Below the pieces are notes generated by a model. That model searched no databases and was not told the origin of the DNA. It saw nothing but the letters and a program-made list of their open reading frames with translations. DNA of 25,439 bases. Source: CAZDQL01 sp964507325 (lineage in GTDB: Bacteria > Planctomycetota > UBA1135 > GCA-002686595). Made by a program: the position numbers and the translations under genes. The stretch is taken from the NCBI GenBank assembly GCA_964507325.1, contig CAZDQL010000093.1:1-25439 (forward strand), read 5' to 3'. The number at the start of each line of letters is the position of its first letter. The first letter of the stretch is position 1. Shown piece by piece: positions 1-8,520 of this stretch.

Positions 1-567
1 GACCTCTCCTTCAGCCTGCGCGTCGTGCGCGAGGTCGAGCGGCTCTACGCCGAGCTCGACGGCGGCGCGCTCTCGGCGATGGTGCGCACGCGCATCGCGC
101 GCCTGCCCTTCCCCGAGTCGCGGCTCGAGCTGGCCTGCTGCCTGGCCCTGACCGGGCGGGCGGAGTTGGCCGCGGCCAAGAGCTATCTCGAGTGCGTTCA
201 CAAGGGTCAGGCCGCGATCGCCCACACCCTGCTGGAGGCGGATCGCACCGGGGACCGGCACGAGGAGGAGCTCTTCGTCGAGTACTGCGCGCGTTCCACC
301 CACCGCCCCGCGGCCCAGCAGTACTGGAACCGCTGGTTGGTGATCTCGCTCTTGGCCCTGGGGCGCCCGGGAACCGCGCGCGACCGGCGTGCGGTGCAGC
401 TCGGGCTGCGCAACCTGCACGCCGCCGACGTCGTGCGCGGCTTCCTCGACGACGTGGAGACGCTGCGCGTCCAGTGCGGGCTCGCCATGCCGGCCCTGGA
501 CGGTCTGGGCGTGGAGCTCCCCGAGGATCTGCGCGGCCGGTTCAGCGCCGCGGCACAGCACACCTGA
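1..567 (+). CDS. C-terminal part of an unknown, mostly helical protein
   Basis: The reading frame is open from the first base, so the gene starts upstream of the window; a GTG at 25 is only one possible internal start. About 188 residues are visible. They are rich in Ala, Leu, Arg and Glu, with short amphipathic helices that look like a helical-repeat or all-alpha protein, and no catalytic motif or membrane segment is evident. The sequence contains a few cysteines (an ACC pair near residue 46) without a metal-binding spacing. It ends 38 bases before the kinase-like gene at 606 and could be cotranscribed with it. I do not recognise the family and assign no function. Confidence 0.6.
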   Translation, partial: DLSFSLRVVREVERLYAELDGGALSAMVRTRIARLPFPESRLELACCLALTGRAELAAAKSYLECVHKGQAAIAHTLLEADRTGDRHEEELFVEYCARSTHRPAAQQYWNRWLVISLLALGRPGTARDRRAVQLGLRNLHAADVVRGFLDDVETLRVQCGLAMPALDGLGVELPEDLRGRFSAAAQHT

Positions 568-605
568 GGTCCGCTCCCGAACCCCGCGGACCACGAGTAG
601 CGACC

Positions 606-1472
606 ATGTCGACCAGTCTGAACCTCTTCGATCTGCGGGCCGGCAAGGTCCTCCTCGACCGCTATCACCTGCTGGGCCCGCACCGCGACAGCGGGATCGC
701 CGCCACCTTCGCGGCGGAGGACGCCGAGGACGGCTCGCGGCTGGAGCTCTTGGCCTTCCCCGGCGGGCTCTTCGAGGGACACGCCCAGGCGGCGGAGTTC
801 GCCGACCGCCTGACGGCCTGGCACACCCTGCGCGTGGACGGCGTACAGGCCGTGCGCCGGGTCGAGGTGCTCGACGACGGCGCCGTGCTGCTCATCACCG
901 ATTTTCCAGAGGGGCATTCCCTGCGCGGCTGGATGAACGAGAACACGCGCATGGGGGAAGAGGGGGTGGTCACCCTGGCCAGCGGGCTCCTGGCCGCGCT
1001 GAGGGAGGTGCACCACGCCGGCCTGGTGCACGGGGACATCAAGCCCGCGGCGATCTTCTACCAGGGGGAGGAGGGGGTCGGCACGTTGGTGGACGGGGGC
1101 CTGACTCCGGCCCTGTGGTCCGCCAAGCACCTGGGGACCCGCACGGCGCTGATCGGAACGCCCTTCTACGCGCCGCTGGAGCAGTTCACGGGGGACTCGC
1201 CCGACGAGCTCTCCGACCTCTACAACTTGGCCACGGTGATGTACGAGCTGCTCAGCGGCGTGCTGCCCTGGTCGGGCAAGGGCTACATCGAGGTCTTCCA
1301 GTCCAAGATGCAGGCGAGTCCTCCGCAGATGTCCATGCGCGCCCCGGGGGTCGAGGTGAACGCGGCCCTGGAAGCGGTGATCGCCACCGGGCTCAGGGCC
1401 GAGCGCCGGGAGCGCTACCAGTCCGCAGAGAGCTTCCTCGACGCGCTCGGCGACGTCGATCTCGCTCCATGA
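606..1472 (+). CDS. Serine/threonine protein kinase-like protein, probable pseudokinase
   Basis: The 288-residue product has the outline of a bacterial Hanks-type kinase domain. A degenerate glycine loop lies near residues 22-35, a catalytic-loop HGDIKPAAI at 142-150, a DFG-equivalent VDGG at 162-165 and an activation-segment GTPFYAPLEQF at 185-195. The usual YxSAESFLDAL end helix is also present. Key residues have changed: the VAIK lysine position reads LELLAF, HRD is HGD, the metal-binding Asn of the catalytic loop is Ala149, and DFG is DGG. Asp144 and Lys146 remain. There is no transmembrane or sensor domain after the kinase fold. ATG 606 is chosen because the N-terminus then matches the usual start of the fold; upstream codons are overlap with the preceding gene. 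The stop overlaps the next start (ATGA). Inference: a binding or scaffold pseudokinase rather than an active enzyme. Confidence 0.75.
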   Translation: MSTSLNLFDLRAGKVLLDRYHLLGPHRDSGIAATFAAEDAEDGSRLELLAFPGGLFEGHAQAAEFADRLTAWHTLRVDGVQAVRRVEVLDDGAVLLITDFPEGHSLRGWMNENTRMGEEGVVTLASGLLAALREVHHAGLVHGDIKPAAIFYQGEEGVGTLVDGGLTPALWSAKHLGTRTALIGTPFYAPLEQFTGDSPDELSDLYNLATVMYELLSGVLPWSGKGYIEVFQSKMQASPPQMSMRAPGVEVNAALEAVIATGLRAERRERYQSAESFLDALGDVDLAP

Positions 1473-2446
1473 CCGAAGCGATCTTCATCCCGCGCCTGGG
1501 CGGCCCCGAGGTCCTGACCGCGGAGAAGATCGAGGTCGGCGATCCCGGCGCCGGCGAGGCCCGCCTGCGCCAGAGCGCCGTCGGACTGAACTTCATCGAC
1601 TGCTACCACCGCAGCGGCCTGTACCCCGGCCCCGATCCCCCCTTCATCCCCGGCGTCGAGGGGGTCGGCGTGGTCGAAGCGGTGGGGGACGGGGTGAGCG
1701 AGGTCGCGGCGGGGGAGCGCGTCGCCTACGTCGGCCCCTTGGGGGCCTACGCCGGCGCCCGTCACGTGCCGGCGGAACGTCTGATCCCCCTGCCGCGCGA
1801 CCTCGACGACGAGACGGTGGCGGCGATTCTGCTCAAGGGCTTGACCACCTGGTACCTGGTGCACGAGAGCTTCCGGGTCCACCCCGGCGACCACGTCCTG
1901 GTGCACGCCGCCGCCGGCGGCGTGGGATTGCTCCTGTGCCAGTGGGCCAAGCACCTCGGCGCCACCGTGATCGGCACCGTCGGCAGCGAGGAGAAGGCGC
2001 AGCTCGCGCGGCGGCACGGCTGCGATCACCCGCTCCTCTACCAGAGCGAGCCGTGGGCCGAGCGCGCGCGCGAGCTGACCGGAGGCCGGGGGGTCGAGGT
2101 GGCCTACGACTCCGTCGGCCAGGCGACCTTCGCCGGGTCCCTGGACTGCCTGGCGCGGCGGGGGATGCTGGTGACCTACGGCAACGCGTCGGGGCCGCCG
2201 CCGGCGATCGAGCCCCTCGAGCTGATGCGCCGCGGCTCCCTGAGTCTGACGCGACCCACCCTGTGGGACTTCGTCCCGGAGCGCGATCAGCTCCTGGCGG
2301 CCGCGGCGGAGCTGTTCTCGGTGGTCGGTTCGGGGGCGGTCAGGCCCGTCCTGGGACAGCGCTGGCCCCTGGCGGAGGCGGCGCAGGCGCACCGGGCCCT
2401 CGAGGAGCGGCGCACCAGCGGGGCGAGCATCCTGATCCCGGAGTGA
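1469..2446 (+). CDS. NADPH:quinone oxidoreductase-like medium-chain dehydrogenase
   Basis: A 325-residue protein of normal length for the zinc-free quinone oxidoreductase branch of the MDR superfamily. The N-terminal GroES-like half includes GLNFIDCYHRSGLYPG (residues 39-54), the QOR signature, followed by PFIPGVEGVGVV. The Rossmann half has AAAGGVGLLLCQWAK at 147-161, the nucleotide-binding turn, and VGSEEKAQLARRHG after beta-2. No zinc-ligand cysteine cluster is seen, as expected for this branch. The family reduces quinones or alkenals with NADPH in the cytoplasm. The ATG overlaps the TGA of the kinase-like gene by four bases, so translation is probably coupled. The true substrate cannot be told from sequence. 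Confidence 0.9.
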   Translation: MTEAIFIPRLGGPEVLTAEKIEVGDPGAGEARLRQSAVGLNFIDCYHRSGLYPGPDPPFIPGVEGVGVVEAVGDGVSEVAAGERVAYVGPLGAYAGARHVPAERLIPLPRDLDDETVAAILLKGLTTWYLVHESFRVHPGDHVLVHAAAGGVGLLLCQWAKHLGATVIGTVGSEEKAQLARRHGCDHPLLYQSEPWAERARELTGGRGVEVAYDSVGQATFAGSLDCLARRGMLVTYGNASGPPPAIEPLELMRRGSLSLTRPTLWDFVPERDQLLAAAAELFSVVGSGAVRPVLGQRWPLAEAAQAHRALEERRTSGASILIPE

Positions 2447-2533
2447 GGCTGCTACTCGCCACCCCGTGGTAACCGGATCCGCGCCAGGTGGTACCCTCGC
2501 AGTGGACCTGGCCTCCTCCCACTTCGCAATCGC

Positions 2534-3358
2534 ATGTCCTCGAACCGCCTCTCATTCACCGCGCGCCTGGCCCTTGGCCTCGCGCCGGTCCTGATCCTGG
2601 GGGCTTGCACCCCTTCCTCCTCCTCCGACTCCGACTCCTCCGACGGATCGACCGGGGTCACGGTCCAGTTCTCGTCATCGGCAGCCCAGATCACCGAGGA
2701 CACCACCACGGTGCTGACGTTCCTGGAGCTCTCGGAGCCCGCCGACGAGGAGATCACCGTGAACTACTTCACCAGCGGCAACGCCACCGAGTTCGCGGAC
2801 TACCACCTCACCGACCCCCCCCCGATCACCCTGGGCGCCGGAGACGTCAACGCCGAGGTCCGGATCGGGATCTTCGAGGACTTCTTCGGCGAGCTGGATG
2901 AGGTGCTCACCTTGCAGCTGGTCAAGCCGTCCAACGCCGGCCTGGGGGTCCGGCAGACCTTCGAGGTCACCATCCTCGACGAGGACGCCACCTTCTTCCC
3001 CGAGACCGAGCCCAACGACGACCATCTCGAGGCCAACGTCGTGGGGGACATCGAACCCCTCACGTCCTACGAGATCTCCGGTGGGGTCGTGCCGTTCACC
3101 TTCGACGTCTTCCAGTTGGACGCCGTGGCCACCACGAACGTGCACCTCTTCCTGGACCCCACCAGCGCGGTGTCGGAGATCATCCTCAACATCCTGGACG
3201 CCACCGGGAACGTGCTCTTCACCTACGACGACGACCAGCCGGGCACGACCATTTCGGCGATCTTCACCGCGTCCTCGGGGCAGACCTTCTTCCTGGCCGT
3301 GACGGTGGAGGGCGCGGGGACCGACTACGTCCTGCGCGCCGTGGGCGTCGCCCCCTGA
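2534..3358 (+). CDS. Secreted lipoprotein with Calx-beta and PPC-like domains
   Basis: The 274-residue product starts with a lipoprotein signal: basic residues, a hydrophobic core and lipobox LGAC, with Cys25 as the lipidated residue. A Ser/Asp-rich linker follows (SSSSDSDSSDGS). Residues about 43-151 look like one Calx-beta repeat (EEITVNYFTSGNATEFADY, then LTLQLV and VTILDED). Residues about 155-270 begin with ETEPNDDHLEAN and fit the pre-peptidase C-terminal (PPC) beta-sandwich often seen on secreted proteins. Acidic loops suggest calcium binding. It is preceded by 87 bases without a clear promoter. It is convergent with the deiminase gene: the two stop codons are separated by a single base. 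Role unknown; surface adhesion or binding is an inference. Confidence 0.8.
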   Translation: MSSNRLSFTARLALGLAPVLILGACTPSSSSDSDSSDGSTGVTVQFSSSAAQITEDTTTVLTFLELSEPADEEITVNYFTSGNATEFADYHLTDPPPITLGAGDVNAEVRIGIFEDFFGELDEVLTLQLVKPSNAGLGVRQTFEVTILDEDATFFPETEPNDDHLEANVVGDIEPLTSYEISGGVVPFTFDVFQLDAVATTNVHLFLDPTSAVSEIILNILDATGNVLFTYDDDQPGTTISAIFTASSGQTFFLAVTVEGAGTDYVLRAVGVAP

Positions 3359-3359
3359 C

Positions 3360-4790
3360 TCAGTTCACCTCGAAGGAGTAGTAGCCGCTCGGCGCGAGCG
3401 GTGGGCGCCGCTCCCGGTGCTGGTCGGCCGTGGTGGCCTGGATGAAGTACTCGATCGTGGTCCCAGCCGGCTGGGGGGGGATCGACGCCAGCACCTCGTA
3501 GCGATGCTGGCCGCGTTGGAAGGTGGCCGTGTTCCAGGCGCCCGTACCCGCCACGCGCCACTGCACGTCCGTGCCGCTGCTCACCAGGGGTGAGGAGCCA
3601 TAGGAGCGGATCAGGGCCATGACCTCGATCTGCGGCGCGGAGGCGCTGGCACCCCGGATGCGCGGGTGCTTGATCAGGATCATCTCCGGGTCGAAGACCT
3701 GGTGCGTCCGGCAGTGCAGAGCGTCGAAGGAGGCCCACGAGCCGTCGGGCCAGGTCCCGCTGACGTAGGGGAAGCCCAGGACCTCGTAGCCCGGCATCGC
3801 CTGGCGGTAGGCCTCCAGGGCGCGCGCGTCGGCGTCGCGCAGACCGAAGAGGGGCACCAGCACCTTGCCGTTCAGGATCAACGAGTTGGCGTAGTTGGCC
3901 AGCTCGCCGGCGGGCCCACCGTCGAAGACGGGCACCTCGACGCGGTGGATCACGTAGGGCCGGCCGTAGGCGGTCAGCTGCGTGGCGGCCTCCTGGGCCA
4001 GGGCCTCGTGGAAGCCGTAGGAGGGGTGGGTGGGGGGCGTGCGCGTGATCAGGAGCGTCTCCTCGTCCAGGACCTTGAGCGCGCAGTCGATGTGCTGGAT
4101 ACCGAAGACCTCGTAGTTGGGAACGACCAGGAGCTCGCTGACGCCCAGGTAGTCGTTCATCCGTTTCCTGAAGAGGTCGTAGCCGATGCCCCAGTAGCGG
4201 TTCTCGTCGAGCAGGATCCAGGTGCAGAAGGCGCGATCGAGCCCGTCGAAGTCGATGTTGCCCCCCACCAGGTGCGCCGGGAAGGGAATGTGCCCCACCC
4301 CCAGATGGGCGGCCACCGCGGCGGGCGTCACATCGTCGTCGACGAAGGCCCCCGGACCGATGACGTAGATCGGTCCCCCCCCTCCCGCCTGGAAGGAGTA
4401 GTCGTAGAAGATCGGGTCCACGTAGCTGTGGGCCCCGCCGGCGTGGAAGATCTGCGGCGCGCCGAAGTCGCGCGTCCAGTAGCCGGAGGTCGGCGCCAGG
4501 ATGAACTCCACGTGGCTCATGTCGACGCCGAGAGCGCTCAGGGCCGCATCCGCTTCGGCTTGGTTGGCAGCGTCGTCGACGAGCACGAAGAGGGTGTCGT
4601 CCTCGGCCAGCTCGACCCCCAACGTGTCCAGGGGCAGCCCCGTCGGGTAGCAGATCAGCGTGCCCAGGGCGGGCTCGAACTCGGCGCAGGTGCGCAACTC
4701 CGGGAGGGGGATGCTCTCCTGGGCCTGGAGGGTCCCGCAGGGGAGGAGCCAGGCGCTCAGGACGCAGACGACGGACAGGGTGTCTCTCAT
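3360..4790 (-). CDS. Secreted peptidylarginine-deiminase-like (PPAD family) enzyme
   Basis: 476 residues with an N-terminal signal peptide (hydrophobic stretch 5-20, then LQAQ, the likely cleavage site). The body matches the bacterial guanidino-modifying fold of the Porphyromonas PAD/agmatine deiminase family. WTRDFG places Asp108, GGNIDF is at 176-181, HIDCALK places His233 and Asp235, ANSLILNG gives Asn302, and ALHCRTHQV places Cys360 as nucleophile. This is the same order and nearly the same spacing as the catalytic set of PPAD. The last 80-90 residues form an Ig-like/CBM-like tail (VQWRVAGTGAW, then GTTIEYFIQATTAD). The family hydrolyses peptidyl-arginine to citrulline or agmatine to N-carbamoylputrescine; secretion favours protein or peptide substrates. 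It lies downstream of the CorC-like gene on the same strand, 67 bases away. Confidence 0.85.
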   Translation of the reverse strand: MRDTLSVVCVLSAWLLPCGTLQAQESIPLPELRTCAEFEPALGTLICYPTGLPLDTLGVELAEDDTLFVLVDDAANQAEADAALSALGVDMSHVEFILAPTSGYWTRDFGAPQIFHAGGAHSYVDPIFYDYSFQAGGGGPIYVIGPGAFVDDDVTPAAVAAHLGVGHIPFPAHLVGGNIDFDGLDRAFCTWILLDENRYWGIGYDLFRKRMNDYLGVSELLVVPNYEVFGIQHIDCALKVLDEETLLITRTPPTHPSYGFHEALAQEAATQLTAYGRPYVIHRVEVPVFDGGPAGELANYANSLILNGKVLVPLFGLRDADARALEAYRQAMPGYEVLGFPYVSGTWPDGSWASFDALHCRTHQVFDPEMILIKHPRIRGASASAPQIEVMALIRSYGSSPLVSSGTDVQWRVAGTGAWNTATFQRGQHRYEVLASIPPQPAGTTIEYFIQATTADQHRERRPPLAPSGYYSFEVN

Positions 4791-4857
4791 GGGGAATGCT
4801 CTCTGACGATGGCACCCCAGGGTAGCCCGGCCGTGTGTCGACGCTGTGTCGAGGGTC

Positions 4858-6195
4858 TCAGGCGGACTTCTGCACGCGCACCTTGAGCACCCGCCGGTCG
4901 CTCGCCTCGGCCACGTAGAAGGTCGCCTCGTCGCGGGAGAAGCTCTCCCCGGCCTTGGGGAAGTGACCGAACTCCGCCAGCACGAAGCCGGCCAGCGTCT
5001 CGTAGTCCTCCTCCTCGGGGATCGCGAGATCCAACGCCTCGTTGACCTCGGAGACGTGCAGCCCCGCCTGGACCTCGAAGAGCCCCGCGTCCACCTCGCG
5101 CACCGCCTCCTGGGCCTCCTCGTACTCGTCCGGCATCTCCCCGACGAGCTCCGCCAGGACGTCCGCCAAGGTGACCACCCCCGCCGTTCCCCCGTACTCG
5201 TCGACGATGATCGCCATCTTCTGCTTGGTGCGGCGGAACTCCCGCAGCAGCTCGGAGATGAGCTTCGTCTCGGGGGTCAGGAGGGGCGGGCGCAGGACGT
5301 CGCGCAGGCGCGTGTCCTCCAGGTGGTTCTCCGCCAGGACGCTGGCCACCTCCCGGGCGTTGACCGTGCCGATGATGTTGTCGATCGACTCGTCGTAGAC
5401 CGGTATGCGCGAGTGCCCCGCCTCGGCGAAGACGCGCGCGGCCTCCTCGAGGCTCTCGGTGACCGAGACGGCGTGGATCTCGGTGCGGGGGGTCATCACC
5501 TCGGCCGCGTCCACGTCGCGGAAGTCGAGCACGTTCTCGATCAGCTCCCGCTCGCTCTCCTCCAGCTCGCCGGAGGCGCCCTCCGCCACCTCGCGCAGAC
5601 CCTCGACCAGCTTGCGGGAGGCCGCAGAGGTGTCGCGGATCCCGATCGTGCGCAAGAGGGCCTTGCGCGTGCCGTCCAGCGCGAAGACCACCCACGCCAC
5701 CGGCAGCTGCAGCCATTGGAAGTGGGGCAGTACCGCCACCAGCAGTGCATCGCCGCGGGCGCGCGCGATCGAGAGTGGCAGGGCCTCGGTGAGGAGCAGC
5801 AGCGCGGGTGCCGCGATCAGGACCGCCAGGCCCAGTTGCAGCGGCTCCAGCCTCTCCTCGCCCGCGAGCACACCGATCAAGAGAGCGACGAAGGCCAGGT
5901 CGCTCATGATCTTGTAGATCCCCGCGCTCGCCGCCAGGGAGTCGACCCGCTCGAGGAGGGGCGCCAGCCGCGCCCGCGCACGGTCGCTCATGGTGCGCGC
6001 CAAGACGCGCGCCGGGAGCGAGTGCACGAGAGCCGCGCGCAGGGTGGCGAGGAGTCCCGACACCGCGAGGGCCAGCGTGAGCCAGAGGAGGGCCTCGACG
6101 TCGCTCGCGATCAGGCTAGATGGAAGGCTTGCGGTCAGGGCCGCAGGTGGCTCGATCAAGGTGCTTCGAGTCAGGTTCGACGGGACGCCACCCAC
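4858..6195 (-). CDS. CorC/HlyC (CNNM-like) membrane protein with two CBS domains
   Basis: 445 residues if the GTG at 6195 is used. A DUF21-type membrane part has hydrophobic segments near 34-58, 96-112, 118-138 and 152-173. A CBS pair follows at about 233-352 (VMTPRTEIHAV, GHSRIPVYDESIDNIIG, then VDEYGGTAGVVTLADVLAEL). A CorC/HlyC domain lies at about 365-443. The family transports or helps efflux Mg2+/Co2+ and binds nucleotides through the CBS pair. The start is uncertain: GTG 6195 falls inside an 8-bp-stem hairpin (6186-6206) and has no clear ribosome-binding site. TTG at codon 13 is the only nearby alternative. Upstream lies a 491-base spacer, so the promoter is probably there. Confidence 0.85.
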   Translation of the reverse strand: MGGVPSNLTRSTLIEPPAALTASLPSSLIASDVEALLWLTLALAVSGLLATLRAALVHSLPARVLARTMSDRARARLAPLLERVDSLAASAGIYKIMSDLAFVALLIGVLAGEERLEPLQLGLAVLIAAPALLLLTEALPLSIARARGDALLVAVLPHFQWLQLPVAWVVFALDGTRKALLRTIGIRDTSAASRKLVEGLREVAEGASGELEESERELIENVLDFRDVDAAEVMTPRTEIHAVSVTESLEEAARVFAEAGHSRIPVYDESIDNIIGTVNAREVASVLAENHLEDTRLRDVLRPPLLTPETKLISELLREFRRTKQKMAIIVDEYGGTAGVVTLADVLAELVGEMPDEYEEAQEAVREVDAGLFEVQAGLHVSEVNEALDLAIPEEEDYETLAGFVLAEFGHFPKAGESFSRDEATFYVAEASDRRVLKVRVQKSA

Positions 6196-6686
6196 GGGGG
6201 GTGGCGCGGGCAGGACGCCCTCTTCGATGTTATCGGCTCCCCGCCCCCGACGCTGGTGTTTCGGACTGCCCCCCTTCAGTGTGCCTCCCAGACGTCCAGC
6301 GGTTCGGCTCCCCCGTTCGAGCAGCCGTCCCGGCCGCCGATGAACGCAGATCCGGCGACGCCCGATACGTCATCCTTCCAGGGGGCCTGAGCACAGGGAT
6401 GGGCGCTCCAAATCCCTGGCAGCATTGGAGTTGCGGCGAGCCCCCCGGCTGGAAGCCCAACGAAGGGAGGCAGTTCGGCAGTGCCACGCTCCGGTGGGGG
6501 GGATTCCCAACTGCGCCAGCGCGCACCTGCCCGGCGTTTTAGTTAGGGCAATGTAAATGACGACATCCTTCCCAGGCTCGCGACCTCCGCCGCGCCCGGG
6601 GCCCTTCCACCGATCGCCATCGGGTTGGGCGGCCCCGTTCGCGTGCACAGGTCGAACGGCCACCCAGATCCACACGGAGGTGTGAG
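6196..6686. other. Long spacer between divergent genes
   Basis: 491 bases separate the CorC-like gene (minus) from the secreted-protein gene (plus). No gene is supported: short open frames run in several frames on both strands without family motifs or ribosome sites. A hairpin with 8-bp arms (6186-6193 and 6199-6206) covers the left edge. A locally AT-rich patch at about 6536-6562 (TTTTAGTTAGGGCAATGTAAAT) stands out from the surrounding GC and is the most promoter-like place for the rightward gene, but no clean -35/-10 pair is visible. A strong ribosome-binding site (GGAGGTGTGAG) sits directly before the ATG at 6687. Confidence 0.5.
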
Positions 6687-7337
6687 ATGCGATACGAGCT
6701 CTTGGGACCTGCGATCCTCGTCGGAACCTGCGTCTCGTCGGCGACGCAGCCCACCCTCGCCCAAACCTACGGCTTCAACGACGGTCAGGCGGACAAGTCG
6801 ATCGGTCTGGCCGCGGGTGACAGCGCCTGGTTCCAGTCCTTCGATACCCAGGACATGGGTGTGGTCCTCGAGCGTGTGGTCGAGGTCTGCGCGGTCAATG
6901 GCTCGGCCCAGTCTCCGGGTGCGGCCCGCGGGTCCAGTGGTGGGATCGCCATCTGCGATGACCCCGATGACGACCTGGACCCCCGCGTTCTGGCTGGAGC
7001 GCACCTGATGGCCAGCGCGACCTGGGTCGCGGAGCACGCGGGTACGGACGCCTTCGAGCTCACGGTGGACATGGGCGTTCTCCAGTCCGGCGAAGAGGCG
7101 CAACTCCTGCTCGTGGCTGCTCGAGCACGGTGGTCTTGCGGACCTCATCGCGCCGGTGGGAGGCGAACGTCTAGACTGGTCGCGTGGCCCGCCACCGAGC
7201 GGAATCCCCCCGCAGCGGCGACCCTCGCCTCCTCCGGCAACTCGCCGCTGGCAGGATCGGCACGTCATCAGCAGACCAGGAGCCGTACTTCTCGTGAACT
7301 GGGTGCAGCAACTGATTCGAAGAGGTGTGGACGCTGA
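6687..7337 (+). CDS. Small secreted protein, possibly frameshifted or decayed at its 3' end
   Basis: The ATG at 6687 has the best ribosome-binding site in the window (GGAGGTGTGAG). The product begins with a signal peptide (hydrophobic to about residue 24, LAQ). Residues 27-150 look like a beta-rich secreted domain: YGFNDGQADKSIGL, then SAWFQSFDTQD, then AICDDPDDDLDP. From memory this resembles short secreted proteins found many times in planctomycete-type genomes. After about residue 148 the sequence changes to Arg/Pro/Ser-rich text typical of an out-of-frame reading, while the +1 frame reads LEHGGLADLIAPVGGERLDW, which looks more protein-like. A frameshift near 7110-7130 or simple 3' decay is therefore likely. 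The frame overlaps the start of the adenylate cyclase by 44 bases. Function unknown. Confidence 0.5.
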   Translation: MRYELLGPAILVGTCVSSATQPTLAQTYGFNDGQADKSIGLAAGDSAWFQSFDTQDMGVVLERVVEVCAVNGSAQSPGAARGSSGGIAICDDPDDDLDPRVLAGAHLMASATWVAEHAGTDAFELTVDMGVLQSGEEAQLLLVAARARWSCGPHRAGGRRTSRLVAWPATERNPPAAATLASSGNSPLAGSARHQQTRSRTSRELGAATDSKRCGR

Positions 7338-8520
7338 CACACCCCGTGGGATTGCCCGCACGGTCCAGCTGACGAACGGCTTCGCGCTCTTCTGTCTTCT
7401 GATCGTGCTGGTGACCGTTCCCGTCAACCTGTCGTACGGGCATCCTGCCTGGGAGCTCTGGGCTCCGATACAGGCCTTGTGCGGGCTCGCGATGCTGCTC
7501 ACGCTGCGCCTGAATGCTCAGCGCCGGTACTGGGCTGCCGTGTCCTTCTTCCTGAGCCTGCTGTTGCTCTATTGCGTACTCGGAACGCTGGTGTTGGGGC
7601 GCGGCGTTGGCCTGCACTGGCTGGCCGCGGTCTTTCCCGTCTTTCCGTTCCTGTTGTATCCACGACCGCATTCCACTTCGGCGATGGTGCTGGCGGTCAT
7701 CGGAGCCGCCACGTGTGTCGTACTCGACTTGGGAGTTCAGGACGGTCCGCTGTTCGGTGGAGCCTTCTCCGGGCCATTCGAGGACAACCTGCTGCACCTG
7801 CGCCTACTGAACGTGGCGGCTCTGGTGGCGTTCATCGGACATCTGGGTCGACGCACCACGCTGGAGGCAGAGCAGACGATCGAGCGGGAGCGTGATCGAT
7901 CGGAATCTCTACTCCTCAATATCCTCCCCGAGCCCATAGCCGCACGCCTGAAGGAGTCACCGTCGGTGATTGCCAATGGTCATGAGGGAGTATCGGTACT
8001 CTTCGCGGACATCGCGAACTTCACGAAGATGTGTGATGCGCTCTCGCCGCGGGATCTCGTCGATCTGTTGAATCGGGTATTCACGCAGATCGACAACGTG
8101 ATGCGGAAGAACGGAATCGAGAAGATCAAGACCATCGGCGATGCCTACATGGCCGCAGCCGGGGTCCCGGTTCGTACGCGTGGGCACGCCGAGAGAATGG
8201 CGGACGCGGCACTGGAGGTCTCCACGGCCATGGAAGCGTTCGTAGGGCCCAAGGGCGAGCGCATCTCCTTGCGGATGGGTATCAGCTCCGGACCGGCAAT
8301 TGCCGGGGTGATCGGTGTTCACAAGTTCGCCTACGACCTGTGGGGAGATACCGTCAACGCTGCCTCGAGAATGGAGTCACATGGGGAGACGGGGAGGATC
8401 CAGGTGACGGGTGCGACGTACGAATTGCTCAAGGAAACCCACCGATTCCACGAGCGCGGTGCAATCGAGGTCAAGGGCAAGGGAGTCATGAGAACGTGGT
8501 GGCTGGTGGGGAAGCGGTGA
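7294..8520 (+). CDS. Membrane-bound class III adenylate cyclase
   Basis: 408 residues from GTG 7294, chosen because the protein-like sequence begins there (VNWVQQLIRRG); the frame is open to 7156 but reads Pro/Arg-rich before it. About six hydrophobic segments lie at 29-47, 56-72, 80-101, 107-122, 129-147 and 170-184. A coiled linker (LEAEQTIERERDRSESLLLNILP) leads to a full cyclase homology domain at about 225-400. All class III determinants are visible: metal aspartates Asp239 (LFADIANFT) and Asp283 (IGDAY), adenine-selecting Lys279 and Asp348 (KFAYDLWGD), and transition-state Asn355 and Arg359 (TVNAASRM). It should make cAMP, with output at the cytoplasmic face and sensing by the membrane domain. 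Codon use is less GC-rich than in its neighbours, so recent acquisition is possible. Confidence 0.92.
   Translation: MNWVQQLIRRGVDADTPRGIARTVQLTNGFALFCLLIVLVTVPVNLSYGHPAWELWAPIQALCGLAMLLTLRLNAQRRYWAAVSFFLSLLLLYCVLGTLVLGRGVGLHWLAAVFPVFPFLLYPRPHSTSAMVLAVIGAATCVVLDLGVQDGPLFGGAFSGPFEDNLLHLRLLNVAALVAFIGHLGRRTTLEAEQTIERERDRSESLLLNILPEPIAARLKESPSVIANGHEGVSVLFADIANFTKMCDALSPRDLVDLLNRVFTQIDNVMRKNGIEKIKTIGDAYMAAAGVPVRTRGHAERMADAALEVSTAMEAFVGPKGERISLRMGISSGPAIAGVIGVHKFAYDLWGDTVNAASRMESHGETGRIQVTGATYELLKETHRFHERGAIEVKGKGVMRTWWLVGKR

Noticed and set aside
4846..6390. 514-residue plus-strand frame across the CorC-like gene
   Set aside because: The minus strand has CBS and CorC motifs; the plus frame is Gln/Arg/Leu/His-rich with no motif.
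6196..6686. Degraded insertion sequence or transposase fragment in the long spacer
   Set aside because: Several frames stay open, but no transposase motif, terminal inverted repeat pair or target duplication could be identified.
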